Source: Bryopsis sp. KO-2023 (taxonomy: Eukaryota; Chlorophyta; Ulvophyceae; Bryopsidales; Bryopsidaceae). Taken from it: a stretch of DNA of 64,000 nucleotides. The notes under the pieces are model-generated. The model was not told the DNA's origin and did not search any database. It saw only the letters and a program-made list of their open reading frames with translations. The first letter of the stretch is position 1, and the number at the start of each line of letters is the position of its first letter. A program made the translations under genes and the position numbers. Positions 10,358 through 23,520 of the stretch are shown here, in pieces. The DNA lies in the NCBI GenBank assembly GCA_030272585.1, contig BSYQ01000002.1, positions 186,001 through 250,000 on the forward strand. Reading direction: 5' to 3'.

Positions 10358-11458
10358 TGTGCTCCTAACACATTGAGGCGCCTCAGCTTCAATGCCAGAA
10401 AGCATCAACGCTCGAGGCGACGAGTTTTTTCTTTGGAAAGTGATATCCGCCATTATACCTTGATGAAGGCAAAAGATTCAAAAAAGATGGGGAAGCTACT
10501 TTAATTGCCCAACATGATCCAAACTTGCACTAAAAAGTTATTTTATTTTTTGCTTATCCTTTTGATATCAATAGTTAAGACGTAACCCACAATACAGAAG
10601 CAAGAGAACGTTCTTGACCTCGCGTGATAAAAATCGTAATACTAAGTGGGCCCGAGTAGGTTTCTGACACACCCCCCAGGAAGGAAAGTTTTATAAATAA
10701 ATAAATATAAGTTACAACTCACATAGTACTTGCATCAGTTCTATTTAGCGATGATTTTCGATCTATGCTCTTAGTTCGATAGACCCTAATGAGTTCAAGG
10801 ACATGGAATACGTCGGCGGCGATTCAAAGCTATAAAAGAGCAAAGTCAAGTTAGGTCGAAGAAACAAATTATTCAAGACGGCGCGGGATTCGTTGCTTCG
10901 GTATGAACAAGAAGTTGCTTAGCTGTGCACTTTTACAATAACGTTCGATCTAGAAGCCTAACGATATGTCCTCCACCGGAACATTATCGATGATTGGGAA
11001 GGTTTGACTGATATTACACGACCTCTTTTTTTCGAACATATTGGAAGAGAAAGGGTTGTATGACATAGACCTTAGTCGAGAATTTAAAAATTGTTTTAGA
11101 CAACAATCTGGGCCTACTTGAACACATAATTGAAGGCGCCAAACGAGACGGGAGGTGTGTACATGTTCAGATATATTGATATTGTTGTGAGTAATATCGT
11201 CCACAATGACCAAAATAGACTCCACTTTTGGGTGCTTATCATAAACAATCTTTGAGTATAACCATCCCGTGCATAATTATTGACCGGCGTTTGAAAAAAA
11301 GTGCTTTTGGCATGACCTCAAGACTGCTTCTCTTGCTAAAAGAGTAGACCCAGTCAAGGGCACCGCATGGAAATTGATTATGATTTGGTTTCACGACTTT
11401 TGGAATTCTTGGGAAAGTGAAAAGAGGAAAAGGTTCTTCTCCTCATCTTGGAAGGATC
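10358..11458. other. No recognised gene
   Basis: AT-rich sequence with only short, stop-interrupted frames. It is probably a continuation of the decayed element to its left. Nothing specific could be identified. Confidence 0.4.
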
Positions 11459-12128
11459 TAGTGTTGGGGACAAGGTCAAAAAGTTCTATGTGAACAAAAG
11501 AGACTTGTATGGATAAATAGCAGCCTGCAGCTAAAAAAGCACTTATTAGACAAATTATGATCAAGAAACGCTCGAATCCCTCATCTAACATTGATTTGTC
11601 CTCTGTTATGAATCACCATGGGGTCAAACTTATTTGAAAAAAAGAATATCGTGAATTCCCCACACGGCTAATTCTTTGCGCTGACAGAAGTACCGGACAG
11701 AGACTATCATATTCACACAAAACAATCGAGTCTAGATGATTTGGATGCGTTGACATAAACACGGGATCGCCACCACAACAGATATTGTTATAACCCACAA
11801 GGCAACATGGGGAAGCTTGGGGCACATATTTACCTAGTGGTCATATGTTGGAATCACACATGTGCAAGTTTAGAGGGAATCGCTACCCTGTTGAACGGCA
11901 AACACAGAGAATACAGCGGAGGCAAACATAGCAAAGGCAAACATAGCAAAGGCAAATATTGCGAAGGCAAACACCAGCAAGAAGGAGAGCACAAGAGTGA
12001 AATCAAGTCATGACAGGGATCTACTAGGGGAAACGCAAGACCATCTATTTTTTCAGCTCGTCTACAATACAGAGCACTTTACTTTGATCGTCTTTTTAGA
12101 AACCCCAAAAGGAAGTGACATCCTTGGA
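11459..12128 (+). repeat. Diverged direct duplication, copy 1
   Basis: Starts GTGTTGGGGACAAGGTCAAA and ends near CCCCAAAAGGAAGTGACATC. It aligns to 14112-15051 over its whole length except for about 290 bp present only in copy 2. Both copies keep an open frame here, 11807-12013, with CASLEGIAT, NGKHREYS and GEHKS. A short tandem repeat of GGCAAACATAGCAAA lies within it. Confidence 0.7.
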
Positions 12129-14111
12129 TAGCCCCTGCTCTTTTATTTTCTTCTTGTGCGTTCGATTTGGCGTTTGACGAAAGAGGGCAAAAGAATGGGT
12201 AAGTATTTAACGATTCCGACATGCATGCACGCCATACGATCCATTGATCAAATCGACCAAATCCAAGGGAGGACGACTTTGGTCGGTATACCGTGCGAGC
12301 CCTCGATCATACAGTTCTCTTTCGAATTGACAAAGGTATTTCTACAAAGTTTAGAGTATGCCTTGTTCATTTAGAGTTGATTTTATTGCCTCCACAACGA
12401 ACAGTTCCGCATTGCATACACACATTTTCTCGACAAATCAAGCGACAAGCGAACGAAGAAACTCTATACTACCGTACGAAAAGCGCTCGAGAACGATAAA
12501 AGAGGTAGCGGAAGAGGCCGAGGTAACCGTTTTTCTTCGAGAGCGCCAACGGTTGACCACTATTTGAGGAGGGTGCCCTGCAGCAAGATGAAGAACAAGA
12601 AGTTGAATGATGTTCCTGATATTTTCGTGACTCTTCCTGTATATTCCTTGAGTACACTTTTCCTCCTTGCACCCTTGCGCCTCCTTTGGATGACTTTGAA
12701 GGTCGCCTTGACTTCGCTGCCACAGCGAAATCCTCGAGGAACATGCTGCATGTCCATGTCCACGTCTTTATCAACAGATAAGAAGAGAAGTTCTAATAGA
12801 ATACACGATGTCCGGATCGATTTTTTAAGGCATATAATACGATTGACCTTAAGTTGTTAAGGACGGTTACATCTCGTTTAGAAGTCCTCAAAGTGGTCTG
12901 TCAAAGTGGTCTGTTGGAAGCGATTAGGACTTTAATGAGGTCCACAGAGTTGATAATCGAAGGAGCCAAGAAGAATGCTCATAAACGGATTGGTTTTTGT
13001 ATGAGGATATTTATAGTTTCCCCACTCCTAGTCATATGTTTTTTTGTATGGGTATTCAAAGCGCTCGAATCAATGATCGTAGAAGAAAAACCCAAGCGCG
13101 CAACCTCAGGGTGTCTAAGGCTAAGATCGTCATATGTGGGAAGAAAGCGTTACTGGTAGGAGGTTGGGTGTGGTCTTAGGGACGTTGTGTCCGTGGATAC
13201 ATTGACTACATTTAAATCGAATGCTCAACATCATGTTATACGAGCAAACCTTGCACGCACTATTTTGCATTCATTGATGACAACCTCAAAAAATATTGAG
13301 GGTAGATTAAATTGTTAGAAGACTTCGAGCAAAGACAACCTTGCTTCCATGCCTCAATAATGTCTCTTTCATAAACTTCCTTTGTACGCCAAAAACAAAA
13401 GGCTCCTTTCTTTTCCATTGTTGGCAGATAAACACAATGTTTGCATCGGTCTTTGTGAATAGGAAAATGCTCGTCGCATAGTATCACCGAGGAGTGATAT
13501 CTTTCTCCTCCCTTTTTCTAATTTTTTGTATATAATTTATGGATTTTGCACGAGACATATCAACCTCGGCAAGGGTTAGGTATCAGTTTATTGCAAACAC
13601 GAGGCCTATTGTTTTTACGACAAGAACGACCACATAGATAGGAGCTCCCCACGAAAGAAGCTAGCCTTTTTTTGCTTATATTTTGTTCAGCTCCCATGTA
13701 GATATAGTCTTTATATGAAACGATGTACATTTCTATTCTTGTGTAACGTTTGAATAGACCATCAAGTAGGTTGGTTGTTCATTGGCAGGGGATGGTGCAC
13801 CGACCTTTCGAGTTTTGAGTTTCGAGTTTATCGATTTACTTCCCAGTTTTTTCGGCTTCTTGGACCTTGGCTGTAATTCATTTTAAATAATAAAATCTCA
13901 TGAATTTACTGGCGAACATGTATCTCTATATTGCGCATGTGACGAGCCTCATCAAGAGCAGAGCAATCTTGCACAGACTCTGTAATATAGTCTTCTCAAG
14001 ATTTCCATGGTGCTAATCCTGAAGCTGTTTTTTATGGATCTGGGACATTGAGCATGATAAAGCTAAAGCTATAGACATTGATATCAAGAAGGTGGAAGAT
14101 GTTGGTATCTG
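12129..14111. other. No recognised gene
   Basis: AT-rich. Several 60-100-codon frames overlap in both directions (for example 12469-12774 minus, 12854-13159 plus). None has a domain I recognise, and codon choice does not favour one strand. Confidence 0.35.
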
Positions 14112-15051
14112 GTGTCGGGGACAAGGTCAAAAAGTTCCCCGTGAATATAAGGGACTTGTATGGATAAAGAGCGGAGGTCGGAATGGGCAACGATACTTCG
14201 CAACAAGACGATCCGCGAGAGATCTCTGAGTTAGAGCGTTTAAGGGCGGAATTAGCGGACTATCATAAACAATTGAAAGATTCCTTGATTGCTATTTTGT
14301 CCGAAAATACAATGGAAGCGGTCTTGGGGGGGGGAAATGTTGAGGATAATTTTAGCATCGGTTGGAGCACAGAGACGATTCTTTAGAATTTTCTCGATGA
14401 AGGCCAGATGTCTGGCCAGAATTGGAAATCGACCAGAAATTCTGGAAACTGCATACAAAAACTTAGCCTGCGGCTAAAAAAGAACTTAGCAGCAAATTCA
14501 TCAAGAAACGCTCGAATCCCTCATCTAACATTGATTTGTCGTATGTTATGAATCAAGATGGGGTAGAAGGTATTCAAAAAAAGGATATCGTTAATTGCCC
14601 ACACGGCTAATTTTTTTCCGGTGACAAAAGTACCGGACTGAGACTATCATATTCACACGGAACAATCGAGTCTAGATGATTTGGATGCGTTGGCATGAAC
14701 ACGAGGATCGCCACCATGATAGATATTGTGATAAGCCACAAGGCAACATGAGGAAGCTTGGGACACATATTTACCCGGTGGTCATATGTTGCAATCATAC
14801 TTGTGCAAGTCTAGAGGGAATCGCTACCCCATTGAACGGCAAACACAGAGAATACAGCAAAAGCAAACATTGCGAAGGCAAACACCAGCAAGAAGGAGAG
14901 CACAAGAGTGATATCAAGTCATGACAGGGATCTACAGGGGAAACGTAAGACTGTCTATATTTTGAACTCTTTTACAATACACAGAGCACTTAACTTTGAT
15001 CGTCTTTTTAAAACCCCCAAAAGGCTAAGCGTTAAGAAAGTGACATCCATG
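14112..15051 (+). repeat. Diverged direct duplication, copy 2
   Basis: Partner of 11459-12128. About 290 bp (14175-14462) is unique to this copy and carries a 67-codon frame. The shared open frame is 14676-14924, with the same CASLEGIAT, NGKHREYS and GEHKS blocks. Confidence 0.7.
14183..14386 (+). CDS. Small coiled-coil-like ORF (67 aa)
   Basis: Begins MGNDTSQQDDPREISELERL. The segment SELERLRAELADYHKQLKD has heptad-like spacing suggestive of a coiled coil, and the rest is acidic. It lies entirely in the segment present only in copy 2 of the duplication. Family unknown; it may be the remnant of a gag-type N-terminus. Confidence 0.3.
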   Translation: MGNDTSQQDDPREISELERLRAELADYHKQLKDSLIAILSENTMEAVLGGGNVEDNFSIGWSTETIL

Positions 15052-15528
15052 GAGTTGAGGTCATATTGTATTTTGGTACTCGAAAGAGACCTTACACAGT
15101 TTAAGTTAGTGATGATATGAAGCTTAATGCGACTGCTGAGGAAATTCCTATCGGATTAAAATCTTAAGTAAGAATGATGGCTAGTTTCCTAGGGCTGGAA
15201 TTCAATGGGAAAAACTGTGTTTAGAATGTGCATGAGAAAAAAGGACATATTTTTTTCGGGCAATGAACGAAGTCTTTTAAGGGCTTTATTCAAATATGTA
15301 ACAACTTATTTAAACGATCTTATAGGTTTTTTTAAACAATAAAAAGAACATACGAAAGATCCAGAATCAATCTCAGGAGTTACAAGATTTTACTCGACTG
15401 AATTGAGACTACCGCCCTCACTAACAAACATGCAACCAACACCATAGATACTATCACGATTATCTTTGAAAAGCATGTCAGACGTATATTAAATAATCAT
15501 ATTACTCTTAGGCTAGAAAGGGAACGTA
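15052..15528. other. No recognised gene
   Basis: AT-rich with no frame above 60 codons worth noting and no clear repeat. Confidence 0.4.
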
Positions 15529-15849
15529 ATGATATTAGTCTTTAGTCAACTGCACTCGAGTGACGAGGGGCCAACGATGTTCCAAGCGGACCTAGCGAAC
15601 CTGGCAACACTGCAAACCCCGTTGAGGTCACACTTAGTACAATCCCGGAGTCGTCACGATGACTCGTCGTCCGAGGATGAGGAATTCTTTGATCTTGTGC
15701 CGCCCGAGCCCAAGCAAGTACGCGTTGGGAGTGTATGTGCAAGGAGAGGACCATCTTCCCTAATATTCTGTCCGGAAGGGTGGGAGCTCTTGAATTTCCA
15801 TAAAAGTAAAACAAGCCGTGTTGAATCTACGAGCACATTGCATGACTAG
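15529..15849 (+). CDS. Hypothetical 106-aa ORF
   Basis: The frame includes an acidic serine stretch (HDDSSSEDEEFFDLVPPEPK) of the kind seen in phosphorylated or gag-type proteins. The opposite strand is open over 90 codons as well. GC content is higher than in its surroundings. I do not recognise the family. Confidence 0.25.
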   Translation: MILVFSQLHSSDEGPTMFQADLANLATLQTPLRSHLVQSRSRHDDSSSEDEEFFDLVPPEPKQVRVGSVCARRGPSSLIFCPEGWELLNFHKSKTSRVESTSTLHD

Positions 15850-18557
15850 CATTTACCCCGATTAAGCTATGTCTCGAACATCTACACGGAGTGCAAACAA
15901 ATTTGTCATGTGTTATAGTGGCTCGACTTGCCATGACATCGTGTTGTTGTTATTAAACATTTTTCCGCTTGGGTCTAGTCGATAGTTGGAGGTCGTATCA
16001 TAAGAGCAAGAAAAGATATAATAACAAAAAGTTGAGAACACCTAGCTCCCCATAATTGTAACAATAGGTTTCATTGTATTCCCCAAATTGAAGGTTTGCG
16101 AGATTTTGTAAAGAAAACACCAGGCCTGTGGGTTTTGCAGTAGTGCAAGCATAGTTTGACACAGTTCGCTGCCCTCCAAGACGTTCCCCCCGCCTGCAAA
16201 TTGCTCGCCCATAGCCAATGGGCCGTGAGGGCAGCATACCATCAAGCCATTCAGTCATGCCTATCTCGTGCCTTACTTCTGGCTTGGATCGGGTGCGTGA
16301 AGTTAACGGTGCCAGCGACCAGAAGAGCCATGTGCGATGTTGCATGTGTTGCAAACTTGTATGTGGCTGATGGGATGTCTTACTAGCATGTCTACAGTAA
16401 GACGAATGCAGGACAGAACCTACATGCCCACCAGTTTTTCAATAGTGCAAGCGTAGGCCTGCTACAACGTGGACAGTTGCATTTTGGGGTTGTGCTTCGG
16501 CCATGAACGTTGTGTGTTAGGCCCTGTTCACTAGGTTATACTTCACAAAAAAATTGATACGAGATCCAAGGCGCACATTTCAGCCTCGTCACTCCACATA
16601 CTATCGCTTTTGGTATTGTAGGAATTACGATTCATTCCACTTCGCGGAAGTGGTTTACATTGTGAGTTCGGGGCACCTTTCAGGTTACGGTACCTTAAGC
16701 TCCATCTCATTAACGCACCCCTTCGGAGCCAAGGGGTGGTCATTGATATTAGACCTGGGAACTTTGATAAAAAGCCAAAGATAAGGAAATCGATTAAGAA
16801 TCTTTAGTCCATCGCATAGAAAATGCATCAATGCCCTTGAGCGTTTCACATCCGAGAGTTTTAGAGCATAAGTCTACCAAGTATTTACTACAGCTGATTA
16901 CTTAGACACCTATGGGTATCTACCAACCAAAGCGATGCTGACGATCAGGAGAATGAAAACAATAAGAGGTGGCAAATGGATGGATGACATTGGTACAGAT
17001 ATGATAGTGACATAATATAGGGTTTGAATTGTGTGTACCACAATGATACGTTTTACGATGTTACTAAGAGGTAGTGCGGATTTTGCGGGCTATACAATAA
17101 ACGGACTTGATGTAAAAATAAATTCTCCGGCTTACACGTTCGTTGCCCGGTAAAGATACTCCACAAAAATTGCACATACCCACGAAAACTAAAACCGTTC
17201 TAACACGAGAAGGTGCACAGGAAAGACCCATCTGAGAAACCCGCATCAAATTTGCAAGAAATCAAGATTTTTTTTAATTTTACACATATACGTTCGTTAT
17301 GTACCTTCCAAGCGTTTCATTGATTTACTTCTTTGTTTTCTTGAATTCGTGGACCTTGCTTAGGATTTTAGTTTGGGGCTCGTTTTAGAGATGGTACAAT
17401 GTGGCATTTTTCACCGCGAAATAGGCAATAAGCAACGTTACACATGCACGTGCCGTTATGAGAGAAACAAGAAAGAGATCATAATTAATCGTTCATAAAC
17501 TATGGAATTATCCAGCATTGGCAGCTAAAAGAAAAGAAATTCACGATCACTTCCGCTAGAAATCAGCACATGGGAAGTCTTTGTTGAAAGAGAGTGGGAT
17601 CTTGATCAGAGTTGACTGATCAGCCGGATCAGATGGATCTTAAATGAAGGAATTTTTCTCCAACCTTTTGCATGCGACTTTAACGACAAATCAAAAACAT
17701 GCTCTCAAAGTTTCACAGCATTTAAATAATTTCTGAGGCTTTCATGAGGTTGTGAAGTTTGGTGGGTTTTTTTGTTGAGTAAGAGATAGTCTAGGGAGGG
17801 GATTGTACAGAATCCTCCATGGAGGCTTGATCAGTGCTCTGATGCCCCACCGTGGAGGCGCCACGGGATTGGTATATGGTGTTGGTAATGGCGTTGATAG
17901 AAAGATGGGGGTTTTTGTTTGGTGTGTCAATGTTAATGCTCTTTGTTTTGTTTTGGAACTTCAAAACGTAGCCGTATGATTCCCAACATTCCTACCAGGC
18001 CAGAAATACCTTAAAAGAGAGAGAAGAGAAGAGTTTCCATGTCGTATCAACATCATTATATTTCCCTATCATCGCAGAATGAACAAAATTGTCTGAAGAT
18101 CATTTATTCTCGAAGACTCGTGGATTTTTGATGAAATCATCCTAATTAGTAGTTAGCATACCACTCAAATAGAGAGATAACACTTTATATTGGTGGCGGG
18201 GGGGGTTCAAAACGTTGGTGAATTAAAATAACAGCTCAAGAAGTACATACCACCGCCTTTGCGTGCATTCGCCGCCCTTTTTGTACTGAAAGTGCGGAAG
18301 TAGATAAGAAAAAGCCTGAATCGATATTTGATTTATATTTGACTATTCCTTCCTTTAGGGATGGGGTGTGCTATCGTTTTTCCGGGGTTCTTGAGGATGC
18401 GCTTCGTCATAATTGATACATACACTTTGATGCCTTTACTGATGCTACTTTCCCGTCGGTTTTGTTTGTCTAGACACCCCTCTAAACTCTCGAGACCTGG
18501 TTGTGGAAGTACCCCGTCTACTCTTGCCAATCTCATATTGTGAAAGATAATTAAGTT
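15850..18557. other. No recognised gene
   Basis: AT-rich DNA with scattered short frames. The stretch at 16140-16390 is open on both strands and somewhat GC-richer, but carries no recognised motif. Confidence 0.35.
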
Positions 18558-18854
18558 ATGGGAAGCACTTGGGACTCCCAAGTTGGGAGTCTAAACCCAT
18601 ATTTGTTGTTGAGGTACATGGACTCTTCCGGGAAACATTCGACTTTGGTCGTTTCTTCACCGACGATGGGTTGCTTTTGGAACACGCATGGAGCACGCAT
18701 GGAGCACAAGGATCGAGTTTACAATAACTGGACATTGATTCATGTACACGATCATAATGACCCGTTGAATAATATAAGCGAGCGAGTTCTTCGTGCTTTA
18801 GCGTTAGAAAATAGATTAGATGAGCGAAAAGTGATACGGATTCATGAAGTTTAA
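18558..18854 (+). CDS. Hypothetical 98-aa ORF
   Basis: Contains FWNTHGARMEHKDRVYNNWT and HVHDHNDPLNN and ends in a charged stretch. The amino-acid mix looks coding and no strong overlapping frame exists, but no family is recognised. It probably belongs to the decayed-element zone. Confidence 0.25.
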   Translation: MGSTWDSQVGSLNPYLLLRYMDSSGKHSTLVVSSPTMGCFWNTHGARMEHKDRVYNNWTLIHVHDHNDPLNNISERVLRALALENRLDERKVIRIHEV

Positions 18855-21650
18855 GAAGGGAACATTCATACGTTATGTGAAAAAGGGAAAAAAGATAATA
18901 GACCTTATAACCTCCACTTTTGGAAAAGGATCGATTTTATATTGATGACTTCAGCCACATCTTAACGTTACAAAGCACCTAGCGAAGGTGGTGTTAGCTC
19001 TGTTTGCGTGGCCAACCAGAGGGTATTGGATTGAAACGCTCTCATAACCATGACTTCCTAATGTTAAGCCGGGCGTTACATAGCATATTCTAAATTAGTT
19101 TAGGCATATTCTAGTTGATAGAATATCAACTCCTATCTAGAAGGCGCTCGCATATATATATATATTTATAAGGTATTTCAATGCTGTTCAAATTCTAATT
19201 TGTAAGCATAGCTAGCCACTGCAGGCATTTCGGTTTGGTTTTACGCAAAAGTTATCGAGAGTACTTGGCAAGACCATGTGGGTTTTACAAATTCATCCAC
19301 ATATTTTGACATAAATTCCTGGTGCTTAATGCCACCTGGGGCCAATGTCTACGTCCCATCGCAGTGCCGCTTTTAAGGCACGACTCGACTGGCCACTACC
19401 GCCGTTGCGCGAAAGATCGCTACAATAGAACATGGAAGAACTACGCGAAGGACGTTCTTTACGATGCTGTTCGCTTCGAGTCGATCCAAGTTACGAAAGG
19501 ATGGTGTGATTTGCGTATTGGCACGATACCAGAGGAGGAACTGGCACGGATATCTTACCTGTAAAAAAATATCAACTTGGCAGTTTAATCTCTTAAAACC
19601 GTTTTTGTTTTAGTAGCTCTTTAGCGTTGTTGGAAGTGCGAAGCCGAGTTCGCAATATACCCACGATTACATTTTAGCGACCACTCAATAGCATTGAGCT
19701 ACTCGTTTCAATTTGGGCGTCGAAAAGTTGGGGGACAAGTTGTTTCAAATTAGATACATTACTTTACCTATTTTGAGCATAAGTGGTTAACATTGTCGGA
19801 GGGATTTTTGTGTGGGATTTTTTAAAAATTGTAACAAAACATTTGGGATAAAACGAAACCAATATCGAATTTTGGTGAAAATTAGATTGTTCAAGAAATC
19901 CTTAATACTTTGAGTATACGATAATATCGGGCATGAAGTGTTGGAAGATTCAGGAGGTCAATGACCTCATTGTGGAATTGTTACAGAATAAACAATATAT
20001 ATATTGGTGTTGTGAATAATTTATGGCGAAACAGGCTTGGTAAAAACGAAACAAGCGACAGTTAGATATAATGAATATAGACGAATATTCTCGCATTACT
20101 TGATAGAAAGAATGTTATGTGGGTAATGATAACCCATAACGTTGAAGATCGAAAGGATCCCTTCTAGGTTAGACGAACATAGGTAGATAGACCCATAACG
20201 AAAAACACAAAAATATATAAATTCACGCAAACGGGAGATAATATGCGTGGATTTTCCTTGAACCATGCGGGTTAGCACCATTGATGGGGCAAATCAGTCG
20301 AATTCAATCGGATTTGGTTGTATATATTTGCTTATATATATGTATATATATCTATATTTAGAAGATTAGGTTATCACTTGGCGGGGCTAACTAGTGGTCC
20401 ACTAGTAGTGGACCAAGACTCTTCGTCCAAGAGCCCACATTGATAAGGGCACACGAGGGTGCTAGTGTTTTTTCGCTTAATTATACACCTTTAGAGGTAT
20501 AGGCGATACGTGCCCAACGTTCGGTCGGGTGATCTATTAATGTCTATGTTTTGATACATTCATACATCATTTCCCTTACATATTAGAGCTTATTAAAGCT
20601 ACTATGGGCTTTCGTGGATGAGTTTTAAACGTTAACGTGGAAAAAGCTCATTTTTGTACTGAGGATCTACATCGTAACGTGGTCTGGAGAGTTGAAACTC
20701 TCGCTCCGTATTTTGAAATACTTTCAACTAATCAAAAACGAGCTTTGAAAAAGCTTGATCAAGTCGGAGTCCGGTCACAATCGGAAGCCAATAAGACGCG
20801 ACCTGCACACAGACGACGCCAACTAGCGTGACCGTCTCTACCCAGGCTGGCGAGGAATTTGTTGTTGTGGGGAAGGACCAGGAAAGTGCAGATGTTCCTG
20901 CGAAAGTGTCGGAGCCAAAGGAAACGAAGGAAAGGACTGTTTATGTTTTTATTTCAAGAATATATCGAAACCAGGATAGTGTTGATGGATGCCTAGACCT
21001 CACAGTATTCCGTTCGAATAAACTCCGTCTCGAGAACAGGTGTTATAGTGTTTGGCCCGACGACCAAAATAAGAATAGGTCTTGAATTGCGTATACTTTG
21101 AGATAACGTTGTAGACATCGACCCTCAATCTAAAGTTTTGCATAAAGTTGATTTAAGGATGGCTCGTAATGTGCATTCATATATCTTTGTCAACACGTAT
21201 TATGTCGCTCATTGTTATGCTCTCTTTACATCCACACCATCGCTTTTTGAGATTTCTCAAGGACACCATATTTAAGAGGTAGGAACGTCGATTGAGGATG
21301 CATTTTATCATATTTTAAAGGGTTACCCACAAGCCTTAGGAAAGTATAACACGAATGCTGATGTCTTCACACAGGTAGTTGATGGGAGAGATGTACCAAC
21401 TGATATTTCGATTTTTATGCAAAAACCAGTAAGGAGTTGAATGCATGACACCAGTAGTTCTACCTAGTTGCAAACCAACGAGGGGTTGAATAGATGGAAG
21501 TATCATTTTGAGTTTTTACGGACGAGCAAGAAGTACGATCATAATCAAGTGCAATATAGGTTCACAGAAAATGACGGGCGAGATTGACTTTCAAGGGCTG
21601 GAGTGATGTTAGATGTTAGGTGGCGAAATTCACGGCAACTGGGAGGTACT
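18855..21650. other. Gene-poor AT-rich stretch with two possible small ORFs
   Basis: Frames at 19322-19564 (80 aa, with RYNRTWKNYAKDVLYDAVRF) and at 20637-20831 followed by 20828-21085 (start overlapping the previous stop) have coding-like composition but no recognised domain. The rest is AT-rich with TA microsatellites, for example near 19150 and 20330. Confidence 0.3.
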
Positions 21651-22387
21651 GTAATACGCAAATCTTTTCGCGCTACCTTATTTTCGCGCGTGGACTAAAG
21701 CACGAAAATAAGGCAGGCGAAAATAAAGCAGGCGCGAAAATAAAGCAGGCGGGAAAGAAAGGGCTGTTCAGATACGCAAGTATGTAGCTACAGATTATAC
21801 CAATCCCGCGCGTGTGGGCTCGACGCAATAATCCAAACGAGCATTGACCACTTTCCTTTTTTCTTTTGTGGTGACATCGGGGTGGTGTTTCAAACATGGT
21901 TCGGGTTTGTTCGATGAAAATTGTGGTGGCAAGCGAGTGTGGTGAGCCGTTCGTTTGGTGGTCTTCAGGCGTGATTGTAGAGCAGTCTCAACCGCAAACG
22001 CGCTAGAATCTCTGGTTGGCATTTGGGGTGGTGTTGCAAACATGGCTCGGGTTCGTTCGATCGAGCTGTTCGCTGACGGCAACTCAATGGATTTTGATGG
22101 TCTTGAGGCGTGACTGTAGAACAGTTTTATGCACAACTACAGAGGCACAGCCCAGTCTAGGGGCGAATTCAAAAAACACAGCCACAGAATGTGTGGAAAC
22201 ACAATCCACACTCTGACTTTGAGAGTGTTCTTTTTGACGCCACGCAAATCTTTCACATTGCATTTTTTTTCGCGCCTGCTTTATTTTCGCGCTACCTTGT
22301 TTTCGCGCGCGGACTTAAGCGCGAAAATAAGGCAGGCGAAAATAAAGACTAGCGATCCTAAAGCAATCTGAAAGATTTGCGTATTAC
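21651..22387. mobile_element. 737-bp non-autonomous TIR element
   Basis: Terminal inverted repeats GTAATACGCAAATCTTT(C/T) match at 17 of 18 positions. Inside each end are palindromic words built on TTTTCGCGC and GCGCGAAAATAA. A central segment of about 120 bp is duplicated in tandem and diverged (21868-21995 and 22014-22135, each with GGGGTGGTGTTxCAAACATGG). A minus-strand frame of 113 codons covers the duplication but looks incidental. No convincing target duplication is visible at the edges. Class unknown. Confidence 0.6.
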
Positions 22388-22394
22388 GGGACAT

Positions 22395-22459
22395 GGAAAA
22401 AATATAAGACCCGTCTCTTATTGTGAGTCACTATTATATATGGGTCTTATATTTTTTCC
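22395..22459. repeat. Perfect 18-bp hairpin
   Basis: GGAAAAAATATAAGACCC (22395-22412) and its exact reverse complement (22442-22459) flank a 29-nt loop. It begins 8 bp after the TIR element ends. It could be a small MITE or a structured RNA site. Confidence 0.65.
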
Positions 22460-23520
22460 CTCACCCTATTTATTACCTCACTATTATTTTTTTTATTTTT
22501 TTATAAATCGAACAAGTATTATTTATAAGTATTAATAGGGATTCTTTAACTACTTCTTTGTGAAGGGAGAGAGGGGCTTTTTTTTATGCGAAACTCCAAA
22601 TTCGTTCATTCGCTTGTGCAAAAAAAGAAGAATTGGGAAAAAAAGAGTCGATTGTGATATATAGTACCTGAGGTATTTCTTTCCTCCGATTTTGGTCAAA
22701 GTCCGTAGCAGCAATTTCCAGCAATTTTCACCCAATTTTCAATCCATTTTCCAACCATTTTCCAGCCATTATCCAGTCATTTTCCAGCGATTTTTTTGCC
22801 AATTTTTCAGCACCCCTTCCATAATTGGAAATTCTGGAAGTATGAAACCAAAAACAGTGATTAAAATAAATAGTTAATAATGAATAAAGACATTTCGAAG
22901 GAAAAAGCAAACACAACAAAAATATATCCAGAAATAAAGACGATAAGGAATAAATGATTCGTTCCGCATCCCTATCCACCCACTCCCCTTTATTCTTTAT
23001 CAACAAATTTCGCATCAATTTTTCCTACAATTGTTTCCTGTTTTACTTTTTTTTCCTGTTTTCATTGGAACACTTGGATAGTTGAGATATATTTTATTTT
23101 ATTTTCCAGATTCTGCCTAATCTGTGGCTGTTCTTTTTCCAAATTTCCACACCCCTTCGTTTTCATCTCAAATTCTGATTCTGAATCCTTCTGGTCCCCC
23201 CCCCCCCCCCCCAAAAAAAAATAACAATAATGAAATTACTCACCCAACCAGAATTTTTTTGTTTTTCTACTTTTTTAATTTATACCTTGACTGGAAAAAA
23301 AAAATCCTCCTGTTTGCTCCTTTTATAAAACCCCTTTCCCTTTCAGCATGTCCAAGGCTGGTGCTGAGATGACTAATTGCCATTAGTCATTTCCTATTAC
23401 CTAAGAAAGAAAAAAAAAACTCGTAAAAATCCAACAGATATATCGAATATTTAAGACAGGCGTTTCAATTTATTTTTTTTTTGTGAAGGGGGGGGTGTTA
23501 CTTTTTAAATTTAAATATTG
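22460..23520. other. Low-complexity AT-rich stretch
   Basis: T-rich sequence with CATTTTCCAG repeats (22690-22800), a poly-C/poly-A tract near 23195-23220 and no recognised gene. Confidence 0.45.
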
